Part shown: positions 1 to 5,079 of the stretch, one piece after another
Position numbering within the stretch: the stretch's first letter is position 1
Layout of the letters: each line of letters starts with the position of its first letter
Assembly: GCA_022560715.1 (NCBI GenBank)
Contig: JADFSQ010000182.1
Span: forward strand, 1 to 5,079
DNA length: 5,079 bases
Source of the DNA: Bacteroidota bacterium
GTDB lineage: Bacteria; Bacteroidota; Bacteroidia; Flavobacteriales; Flavobacteriaceae
Reading direction: 5' to 3'
The notes under the pieces: generated by a model
Databases searched by the model: none
Told to the model about the DNA's origin: nothing
The model's input: the letters and a program-made list of their open reading frames with translations, nothing else
Translations under genes and position numbers: made by a program

Positions 1-53
1 CTGCGTTGTTCTAACTTTTCTTTTAAGTCATTTTCAAAATTAATTGGTGCCAT
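1..53 (-). CDS. 5' end of the gene following the ECF sigma factor (possible anti-sigma/regulatory partner), partial
   Basis: Only the first 17 codons are inside the window; they read MAPINFENDLKEKLEQR and the frame is open to the edge. The ATG lies inside the last codons of the sigma-factor gene, a 14-base overlap, so the two genes are probably translated in a coupled way. From memory, flavobacterial genes placed right after this type of ECF sigma factor often encode a protein with a similar charged start, followed by a single membrane segment, and are thought to act as regulatory partners. None of that later part is visible here, so the anti-sigma role is inferred from position only. The start is supported by the overlap and by the resemblance of the first residues. 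Confidence 0.6.
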   Translation of the reverse strand, partial: MAPINFENDLKEKLEQR

Positions 54-615
54 AACTTACTTTATTTAATTCTTTTATCTTTTGTTGAAGCATTTGTCTT
101 GCTTTAAATAGCTGCGATTTTGATGTGCCCTCAGTTATATTTAATAGTTCGGCTATTTCGTTGTGTTTATAGCCTTCAATAACATACATAACGAATACAA
201 TTCGGTAACCTTCCGGAAGATTATCTATTAAAAGTTGAATTTCTTCAACTCCCATTTCGATAGTAATATCATTTGTTTGTTCATCATAAACCTCAATCTC
301 ATCTGTATAAAAATTTTGTTGCTTTTTCTGACGTAAGAATGAAATAGAATCTCTTATCATAATACGCCTTACCCAACCTTCGAAACTCCCTTCACTTTTA
401 AAGTCTTTTAATTTGGCAAAAACCTTGACAAACCCATTGAGCATTACATCTTCGGCATGCTGTAAATCACTAATATAATATCTACAAACACTCAACATTT
501 TAGGTGCATGTAACTCATACAAAACACGTTGTGCCTCACGATTATTCTGCATAGCCTTTTTTAATAGCTGTGTTTCGTTTTTGTACAGTTGAATAACTTT
601 CAAAAGAGGGTTCAT
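40..615 (-). CDS. ECF-family RNA polymerase sigma factor (sigma-70 regions 2 and 4)
   Basis: This 191-residue protein has the two-domain layout of extracytoplasmic-function sigma factors, which direct RNA polymerase to a small set of promoters. Region 2 covers about residues 27-97 (YELHAPKMLSVCRYYISDLQ, then AEDVMLNGFVKVF and GSFEGWVRRIMIRDSISFLR), for core binding and -10 recognition. A short acidic linker (about 102-123) leads to region 4 (about 124-182), with the NLPEGYRIVFVMYVIEGYKH block and the helix-turn-helix EIAELLNITEGTSKSQLFKA for -35 binding. Length is normal for the family. The ATG at 615 is preceded directly by an in-frame TAA, so no earlier start is possible; Met22 is a less likely alternative. 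An ECF-type promoter sits about 20 bases upstream, suggesting self-activation. The gene overlaps the next one by 14 bases. The target genes cannot be told from this window. Confidence 0.93.
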   Translation of the reverse strand: MNPLLKVIQLYKNETQLLKKAMQNNREAQRVLYELHAPKMLSVCRYYISDLQHAEDVMLNGFVKVFAKLKDFKSEGSFEGWVRRIMIRDSISFLRQKKQQNFYTDEIEVYDEQTNDITIEMGVEEIQLLIDNLPEGYRIVFVMYVIEGYKHNEIAELLNITEGTSKSQLFKARQMLQQKIKELNKVSYGTN

Positions 616-634
616 TTAATCTTCTATTTATAAA

Positions 635-661
635 GACGCAAAAGTTATACTAAAGGTTGCC
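635..661 (-). promoter_or_regulatory. ECF-type promoter for the sigma-factor gene (GGCAACC-N16-CGTC)
   Basis: On the minus strand GGCAACC (661-655) is followed by exactly 16 bases and then CGTC (638-635). This matches the general ECF promoter plan: a -35 element containing AAC, a 16-base spacer and a CGTC-like -10 element. An A/T tract (8 A on the plus strand, 669-676) lies just upstream of the -35 box and could act as an UP-like element. Transcription would start near 627-630, leaving a leader of only about 12-15 bases with a weak AGAAG-like ribosome site before the ATG at 615. The most economical reading is that the sigma factor transcribes its own gene. This rests on motif and spacing only. 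Confidence 0.6.
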
Positions 662-682
662 TGAAGTTAAAAAAAATATTAA

Positions 683-696
683 ATCGTTTATCGTTT
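683..696. repeat. 7-bp perfect tandem repeat (ATCGTTT twice) upstream of the ECF promoter
   Basis: ATCGTTT occurs twice head to tail at 683-689 and 690-696, in an otherwise plain AT-rich spacer. It lies about 22 bases upstream of the -35 box of the ECF-type promoter, a position suitable for an activator or repressor site. With only two short copies in AT-rich DNA, chance is a real possibility. Confidence 0.35.
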
Positions 697-722
697 ATTG
701 TTAAGGTGTTACTATTTAAACG

Positions 723-752
723 CAAATATAAAAATGATTGAGAAAGCATAAA
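723..752 (-). promoter_or_regulatory. Possible housekeeping (Bacteroidota-type) promoter upstream of the sigma-factor gene
   Basis: On the minus strand TATATTTG (730-723) is a perfect match to the Bacteroidota -7 consensus TAnnTTTG. It is preceded, after 18 bases, by TTTA (752-749), a three-of-four match to the -33 TTTG. Transcription would begin near 717 and give a leader of about 100 bases before the sigma-factor ATG. It could supply basal expression next to the self-activated ECF promoter. In DNA this AT-rich such boxes also arise by chance. Confidence 0.4.
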
Positions 753-802
753 TAATAGTTTGATTATTTGACTCCGAAAACTGCTAAAACAGGAATGATA
801 TT

Positions 803-1780
803 TTATTTCTTGCGTTCAATAACATAGTTTACCATAAGTTCGAGTGAAGCTCTATATTCTGATTCTGGATACTGTTGCAACATTTGTAAGGCTTCCGCTT
901 GGTATGCTTTCATCTTTTTAACAGCGTATTCTAATCCACCATTTTGCTTTACAAAGGCTATCACTTCTTTGACACGCTTTTTATCTCTGTTATGGTTTTT
1001 AATGGAATTGATTAACCAATTTTTTTCTTTTTCGGTACAATTATTTAGCACGTGAATAAGTGGCAAAGTCATTTTTTGCTCTTTGATGTCTATTCCTGTT
1101 GGTTTGCCTATTTTTTCTTGTCCATAATCGAATAAATCATCTTTAATCTGAAACGCCAAACCTATAAGTTCGCCAAATTTACGCATGGTTTCTACATCTT
1201 GAGATTCTGGTTTTACCGAAGCTGCTCCAAGGCTACAACAAGCCGCAATAAGTGTTGCTGTTTTTTGTCGGATTATCTCGTAATATACTTCTTCTGTAAT
1301 GTCTAATTTTCGTGCTTTTTCAATCTGTAACAGTTCGCCTTCGCTCATTTCTCGTACAGCTATGGAGATAATCCTTAATAAATCGAAATCGCCATTATCG
1401 ATAGATAATAACAAGCCTTTAGAAAGCAAATAATCGCCAACCAAAACAGCAATTTTGTTTTTCCAAAGTGCATTAATAGAGAAAAACCCTCGACGCCGAT
1501 TACTATCGTCCACCACATCGTCATGCACTAATGTAGCTGTGTGGATTAATTCAATAACAGATGCTCCACGATAGGTTCTATCATTAACCTCGCCATTAGC
1601 CACCATTTTAGATACCAAAAACACGAACATTGGTCGCATTTGTTTGCCTTTGCGGTTTACAATATAATGTGTAATCCTGTTTAACAAAGCCACTTTAGAA
1701 GACATCGAAATAAGGAACTTCTGCTCAAAAAGTTCCATCTCGAAATCGATAGGTTGCTTTATTTGTTCTACAATTTTCAC
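803..1780 (-). CDS. ispB: Trans-polyprenyl diphosphate synthase (octaprenyl-/hexaprenyl-type)
   Basis: This is a cytoplasmic enzyme that adds isopentenyl diphosphate units to an allylic diphosphate to make the long side chain of a respiratory quinone. All family motifs are present in 325 residues, the usual length: GKQMRP (45-50), the first aspartate-rich motif DDVVDD (87-92) followed by RRRG, EGELLQ (147-152), QKTA (172-175), and the second aspartate-rich motif QIKDDLFD (211-218) with GKPTGIDI (225-232) and K236. The residue five before the first motif is alanine, the small residue expected of long-chain synthases. Flavobacteria generally use menaquinone-6, so a hexaprenyl product is likely; chain length cannot be read from sequence, and the symbol denotes the family. 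The apparent start is GTG (1780), chosen because MKIVEQIKQP is a typical N-terminus; the next in-frame Met is residue 15. The gene is flanked by an 83-base gap upstream and a 187-base gap downstream, so it is probably its own unit or the tail of the upstream operon. Confidence 0.92.
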   Translation of the reverse strand: MKIVEQIKQPIDFEMELFEQKFLISMSSKVALLNRITHYIVNRKGKQMRPMFVFLVSKMVANGEVNDRTYRGASVIELIHTATLVHDDVVDDSNRRRGFFSINALWKNKIAVLVGDYLLSKGLLLSIDNGDFDLLRIISIAVREMSEGELLQIEKARKLDITEEVYYEIIRQKTATLIAACCSLGAASVKPESQDVETMRKFGELIGLAFQIKDDLFDYGQEKIGKPTGIDIKEQKMTLPLIHVLNNCTEKEKNWLINSIKNHNRDKKRVKEVIAFVKQNGGLEYAVKKMKAYQAEALQMLQQYPESEYRASLELMVNYVIERKK

Positions 1781-1809
1781 AAGAAAATTAAGGTTGTATT
1801 TTAAGACAA

Positions 1810-1817
1810 CAAACCTA
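1810..1817 (-). promoter_or_regulatory. Possible -7 promoter element for the polyprenyl synthase gene
   Basis: TAGGTTTG on the minus strand fits the Bacteroidota -7 consensus TAnnTTTG. It stands 29 bases before the GTG start, which would give a leader of roughly 20-25 bases. No convincing TTTG appears at the expected -33 distance. No clear terminator hairpin separates it from the upstream gene, so read-through is also possible. Confidence 0.35.
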
Positions 1818-1863
1818 CTAAAAATGCTTGTGATTAGCTATTAGAACTCCTTTAGATTTATTT

Positions 1864-3987
1864 TCAAACCTTGTTTCTGTAAAGCGTTTTATCGACACAC
1901 TGTCTCATTTGTTTTGCATCCATTGAAACATCTATAAATGAAATTACCTTATCGACTACTGCTTTTGTGTTATTTAGTGCATCTTTATAATCTATATAGA
2001 TAAGCTCAACTCCAGGTTCTTTATTTTTCCAGGTTTCTACTAAAGACAACTGTTTTTTATAAGATTCAAAAAGCCGAAGCGGTAAAGCATCAGTATCTTT
2101 TCCTAACATTTTTTGTTGTGATTTTACAATTTCGGTAAGGTTTCTGTTCATAAAAATAACTTTGTAGCGATATTTAGGACTTAAAAATTTAAGCAATGGC
2201 GCTACGACTTTAACCGATTTGTTCTGTGCCAATTTTAACCAGGAATTATCTTTATGAATTGCCATGACCGGATTGTATTCAAAATAACCTTTTGGGTTAG
2301 AATCGTCCGCTTTTCTATTATCGTCAGTTAAAATTTCAAGACAACCTTTATTAAGCATTTGCATCATTAAAGATGTGCCTGACCTTGGCAAACCAGATAC
2401 AATAACAATTTGATTTTTTCGATATTTAAAACTGGTTTTATCTTTTAATTCCAGAGGCTTTGAAATTTTTTCGTCAATATTTTCTATGGCTTTTTCTGCT
2501 CTGTGATGTGTTTTAGGTTTTATACTTGACGCCGTTTCGAAAGCGATTTTTGCATTTTTTAAATCTCCTAATTTTTCAAGTGCTTCACCGAGTGTATAAT
2601 GTGCTTCCGGAAAGTATTTCACCAATTCTATACTTGTGAGTGCGTGTTCGGCAGCATCTTCATTTTCGCCTAAACGTAGTAAGGCAACAGCGAGTGCCTG
2701 ATGGAATTTGGCTTTATCGATTTCGAAGTCCAAGGCTTTTTTAAAAGCATCTTTTGCAGCTTCAAAACTGGAAAGTTGCATATAAATTTTTCCTATTTGA
2801 TACCAAACTTCTGAATTTGGTTTATTGTCTTTCGCCATGTTTAAAACTGTTAAAGCTTGACTAATCTTTCCTTTGCCCAATAAAATTTTGGACTCGGCAA
2901 AATAGGTATTGATTTGAAACTTTTTATCTCTGGTACGAAGTTCATTCAGATAGTTTTCGGATAGATCAAATTCATTTTCGGCTAAACTAATCGATAATAA
3001 ATCCATAAAATAAGGTATAATATCAATCATAGAATCTCCTACTTTAATACCTTGTTGTTTTATATTCTCTTTATTTTTTCCTTCAATATCACTTTCTTGA
3101 TAAACTGGATAGTCATCATTTATAAGTTCTAATAAAATTTCTTTAGCACTTTCATAATCTTTCTTACCCAAATACACACGAGCCAAATTATGTTTTAAAT
3201 CGCATTTTGTTTTTAGAATGGCGATTTCAATTTTTTCGTCCAGTTTTTCAATATACCCTAAATCAATAAGTTGCTGCATGGTTTCCTGATCACTTAATTG
3301 GTCGGTTTCTTCGGTATTTTCGTGTTGACCGAAATCGCCTTCAACGGTTTCCCAACTTTCAATATATTCTGGTTTTGTATACTTTTCAAATATATCGAGA
3401 GCAACTTTACCATCCATATCTTTACCAATTGGCAAATTAAACATGTGCAGGATTATTGGTGCAATATCGATTAAACCCAAACCAAACACTTTTTCGTTAC
3501 GTTTTATATTTGGTCCAGCTGCAACAAAAATGCCAAACTGCCGATGTTCTAAAGCAGGAGCCGCCGGATATTTTGGCATCTTTAATATGCGCTTGTGTCC
3601 AGACTCGAAACCATGATCGGACATTACAATAATTGTGGTATCGTCATCTATTAATTCTATTGTACGCTCAAGCATCATATCCTGAAAACGATAGGCACTT
3701 TTTACGGCATCTTTATAGATATCGAACAAGTTTTGTGGAATTACATTTTGTTTCGGTGGATGAAATTTCATAAAGGCATGGCAAAAATGATCTATCAAAT
3801 CGAAATACACTGCCATAAAATCCCATTCGGTTGTTCGCATTAAATTAGTAGCTGCACAATGTACCGAAACGTTTTCAGCCATAATTTTTGCAAAAGATTG
3901 TAAGCCTTCATCTTTTTCCTGATCTATTTCTTTGGTTTTTGGTATAAAAGGTAAAATGTGTGCCTCGGTAATTTCGTGAGGAAACAT
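1864..3987 (-). CDS. C-terminal frame: rest of phosphatase domain, TPR repeats and sulfotransferase domain
   Basis: The Met at 3987 (707 residues) is merely the first ATG in a frame open from 4071; the 24 codons before it still match the family, so it is probably not the true start. Residues 1-200 complete the metal centre of the phosphatase fold: YFDLIDHFCH (61-70), MSDHGF (122-127), and HRQFGIFVAAGPNIK (148-162). TPR-like helical pairs follow at about 263-296, 355-388, 392-425, 426-459 and 460-493, with the usual pattern (for example YQIGKIYMQLSSFEAAKDAF). The last 180 residues are sulfotransferase-like: the 5'-phosphosulfate loop VSGLPRSGTSLMMQML (530-545) and the 3'-phosphate site FMNRNLTEIVKS (612-623), where R615 and S623 keep the R-x7-S spacing of PAPS enzymes. 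The acceptor and the catalytic base are not identifiable. If translated alone, it would lack the nucleophile half of the phosphatase site but could keep an active sulfotransferase. Confidence 0.8.
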   Translation of the reverse strand: MFPHEITEAHILPFIPKTKEIDQEKDEGLQSFAKIMAENVSVHCAATNLMRTTEWDFMAVYFDLIDHFCHAFMKFHPPKQNVIPQNLFDIYKDAVKSAYRFQDMMLERTIELIDDDTTIIVMSDHGFESGHKRILKMPKYPAAPALEHRQFGIFVAAGPNIKRNEKVFGLGLIDIAPIILHMFNLPIGKDMDGKVALDIFEKYTKPEYIESWETVEGDFGQHENTEETDQLSDQETMQQLIDLGYIEKLDEKIEIAILKTKCDLKHNLARVYLGKKDYESAKEILLELINDDYPVYQESDIEGKNKENIKQQGIKVGDSMIDIIPYFMDLLSISLAENEFDLSENYLNELRTRDKKFQINTYFAESKILLGKGKISQALTVLNMAKDNKPNSEVWYQIGKIYMQLSSFEAAKDAFKKALDFEIDKAKFHQALAVALLRLGENEDAAEHALTSIELVKYFPEAHYTLGEALEKLGDLKNAKIAFETASSIKPKTHHRAEKAIENIDEKISKPLELKDKTSFKYRKNQIVIVSGLPRSGTSLMMQMLNKGCLEILTDDNRKADDSNPKGYFEYNPVMAIHKDNSWLKLAQNKSVKVVAPLLKFLSPKYRYKVIFMNRNLTEIVKSQQKMLGKDTDALPLRLFESYKKQLSLVETWKNKEPGVELIYIDYKDALNNTKAVVDKVISFIDVSMDAKQMRQCVDKTLYRNKV

Positions 3988-4057
3988 ACGTAAATTCCGT
4001 AATTCTTTTATAAATGATTCTGGATGAATGGTGCCTTTTAGAATAGGTTTTTTTGCT

Positions 4058-4071
4058 TTAGGGTCTTTCTT
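4058..4071 (-). other. Frameshift site between the two halves (CCC TAA A, +1)
   Basis: On the minus strand the first frame ends AGA CCC TAA, while the second frame reads CCT AAA GCA over the same bases. The second frame has a stop at 4074-4072 and the first at 4060-4058, so any single indel must lie in this interval. Removing one C gives R-P-K; removing one A of the AAA at 4068-4066 gives E-D-P-K; both rejoin the domain smoothly. CCC-U with a stop in the next position also resembles +1 slippage sites, in which the proline tRNA moves from CCC to CCU. No strong Shine-Dalgarno-like stimulator is seen before it. I consider a mutation or sequencing error more likely than recoding. Confidence 0.75.
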
Positions 4072-4465
4072 TTACTTTTTGAAACTTATCGGTTACCACA
4101 ACTCCGTTTATTGGCTCTGCAGGATGACTTGGCCACCAACCTACGATATTGCTTTTGTAACCTTGATTGTGTAAAATATTCCAAATGGCTTTTGCTTTTC
4201 TCGAAGTTACAGTTACGGGACGTATGCCTTTCATGTTTGGTAACAACTCAATAAAGCCTAAAACACCGTGTTTGTCTGGTGTTTTCCCAGTGGCTACAGT
4301 TGACCATAACATTGGAGAATATGGCGGATTCATGGTACTCATATTACCATAAACACCTTTATCGATGAGTTTTTTTAGTGCTGGCATTTCACCTTTAGCC
4401 ATTAAAGGACCTATAATTTTCCAATCGGCAGCATCCCAGCCAATGAGTAACACTTTTTTACTCAT
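4058..4465 (-). CDS. N-terminal frame: first part of alkaline-phosphatase/nucleotide-pyrophosphatase-type domain
   Basis: These 135 residues form the start of a type I phosphodiesterase/nucleotide pyrophosphatase-like domain. VLLIGWDAADW (5-15) is the first strand carrying metal-binding D11. MNPPYSPMLWSTVATGK (45-61) corresponds to the nucleophile loop, with S50 or a nearby Ser/Thr as candidate nucleophile. KHGVLGF (65-71) and NIVGWWPSHPAEPINGVVVTD (106-126, a typical wall of the active site) follow. The frame then stops at TAA (4060-4058), far too early: the other metal ligands lie in the next frame. The hydrophobic start is a beta strand of the fold, not a signal peptide. The ATG overlaps the upstream stop codon (ATGA), which supports this start and translational coupling. 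Alone the fragment should be inactive. Confidence 0.8.
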   Translation of the reverse strand: MSKKVLLIGWDAADWKIIGPLMAKGEMPALKKLIDKGVYGNMSTMNPPYSPMLWSTVATGKTPDKHGVLGFIELLPNMKGIRPVTVTSRKAKAIWNILHNQGYKSNIVGWWPSHPAEPINGVVVTDKFQKVKERP

Positions 4466-5079
4466 TCAGTCTCTTTTTTAAAAAATTCTTTTTTGAATTC
4501 GTCTAAGCCTATTTGTCGATCAAGCAATTTTTCTGCTATAGCCTCAACACTAAATTCATCCTTTGTTTCAGATACTGATTCGGGTAAACTTTGCTTTCCC
4601 CGAATTAGAGATTCGTAATTACTTAACCCCAATTTTTCTGCTAGGAATTTTTGAACATCCCTCACCTGAATTTCAAATAATTTGTCAATGGAGAGATATT
4701 CTCCCCATTTCAAATCGTCGGTCAATTCAGCCAATTTAGAGTCCTGCTCATCATTTAAAATATTTTGTGGTAGCTCTAAGTAGTGTATCTGCATAGAATT
4801 CGGATTATTTTTCATCAATTGCTTATACTCTGCATCAAAGGTTTTATAATAACCAAGATCAGTGCCTGTTTTTGCGTGTGCGAAACCTACATGAAGAAGG
4901 TTATTAAGCTCACGATAATTCCCCGGGTAACTGTAACATAACAATTTTAACAGGGATTGCGAGTGAATTCGAGCGAGAAATTTTGGTGTGGATACAGCGG
5001 AGTTGCCATTTCCGCTTAGAATCAACTGATTGAATTTAATGTATATCAGAAGGGGAATATCTTCAAGATGAACCCTTAA
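4462..5079 (-). CDS. C-terminal part of a sigma-54-dependent-activator-type AAA+ protein, 5' partial
   Basis: The frame is open to the window edge (205 visible residues), so a TTG at 5025 is not the real start. The first visible residues, LRVHLEDIPLLIYI, match the LRER.EDIPLL stretch near the end of the AAA+ domain of sigma-54 activators. LLKLLCYSYPGNYRELNNLL (residues 43-62) matches the sensor II motif W/YPGNxREL, with R56 as the sensor arginine. Walker A, Walker B and the GAFTGA loop would lie outside the window. The remaining ~140 residues are acidic and lysine-rich and do not show the usual Fis-type helix-turn-helix at the C-terminus; VQKFLAEKLGLSNYESLI is the only weak helix-turn-helix-like stretch. 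The gene runs into the phosphatase-sulfotransferase gene with an ATGA overlap, so the two are surely co-transcribed. Whether it binds DNA or sigma-54 at all is open. Confidence 0.72.
   Translation of the reverse strand, partial: LRVHLEDIPLLIYIKFNQLILSGNGNSAVSTPKFLARIHSQSLLKLLCYSYPGNYRELNNLLHVGFAHAKTGTDLGYYKTFDAEYKQLMKNNPNSMQIHYLELPQNILNDEQDSKLAELTDDLKWGEYLSIDKLFEIQVRDVQKFLAEKLGLSNYESLIRGKQSLPESVSETKDEFSVEAIAEKLLDRQIGLDEFKKEFFKKETE

Larger units (their letters stand above)
1864..4465 (-). pseudogene. Frame-interrupted alkaline-phosphatase-superfamily / TPR / sulfotransferase fusion (whole locus)
   Basis: Two consecutive minus-strand frames encode one protein. The first (4465-4058) ends after residue 135 within a phosphodiesterase domain. 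The second frame is open from 4071 and continues the same domain. Joining by skipping one base at the CCC before the stop gives ...KERP-KAKKPILKGTIHP..., then 17 more residues through ESFIKELRNLR up to Met160, for about 866 residues in total. Order of parts: phosphatase/phosphodiesterase domain (about 1-360), charged linker, TPR-rich region (about 420-655), and sulfotransferase domain (about 685-866). There is no signal peptide or membrane segment, so a cytoplasmic protein is expected, fitting use of the cytoplasmic sulfate donor PAPS. Apart from the single shift the long second frame is intact, which argues for a very recent mutation, a sequencing error, or recoding, rather than an old decayed gene. 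Substrates are unknown. It starts inside the stop of the sigma-54-type regulator gene (ATGA), so translation is likely coupled. Confidence 0.72.

Noticed and set aside
781..792. CTG...CAG inverted repeat as a terminator after the synthase gene
   Set aside because: Only three base pairs can form and no U-tract follows directly, so it is too weak to call.
1820..1863. Terminator between the sulfotransferase end and the synthase gene
   Set aside because: No stable stem-loop followed by a U-run is seen; the short matches (CTAAA/TTTAG, TAGCTA) are too small or too far apart.
4048..4054. Run of seven A (minus strand) as the cause of the frame break
   Set aside because: The first frame already stops at 4060-4058, before the run is translated, so an indel in the run could not explain the break.
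4167..4352. 61-codon plus-strand open frame
   Set aside because: It lies antisense inside the conserved phosphatase N-terminal coding sequence, has no family resemblance, and looks like a chance shadow.
4462..5025. A complete 187-residue protein starting at TTG (5025)
   Set aside because: The frame stays open to the window edge and the residues before TTG (LRVHLEDIPLL) fit the AAA+ family, so the gene is 5'-truncated by the window rather than starting there.

Overview
The window is AT-rich and all genes read on the minus strand. It looks like a chromosomal piece of a member of the Flavobacteriaceae (Bacteroidota). The evidence is protein style (an ECF sigma factor with GSFEGWVRRIMIRDSISFLR, a partner starting MAPINFEND, and a flavobacterial-type polyprenyl synthetase), TAnnTTTG-type promoter boxes, and starts without clear Shine-Dalgarno sequences. 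The genus cannot be fixed from the sequence.

Right part (1864-5079), in transcription order. The first gene is the 3' end of a protein ending in the AAA+ module of sigma-54-dependent activators; its 5' end lies beyond the window. It overlaps by four bases (ATGA) with a large gene that is split into two reading frames. Joined, that gene encodes about 866 residues: an alkaline-phosphatase/nucleotide-pyrophosphatase superfamily domain, a TPR region and a PAPS-type sulfotransferase domain. The break lies within 14 bases (4058-4071), inside the phosphatase domain. The sequence there reads CCC TAA A. It is either a one-base insertion (mutation or sequencing error) or a +1 recoding site.

Middle (803-1863). 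After an 83-base gap with a TAGGTTTG box comes a complete trans-polyprenyl diphosphate synthase that appears to start at GTG. It is probably the enzyme making the menaquinone side chain.

Left part (1-802). A 187-base intergenic region carries a TATATTTG box, a 7-bp tandem repeat and a good ECF-type promoter (GGCAACC-N16-CGTC). This drives an ECF sigma factor, suggesting autoregulation. The sigma gene overlaps by 14 bases with the start of the next gene, MAPINFEND..., which is cut by the window edge and is probably its regulatory partner.

The most unusual content is the regulator plus phosphatase-TPR-sulfotransferase pair. The first two genes are probably translationally coupled. A shared function with the synthase or the ECF pair is not shown by the sequence.
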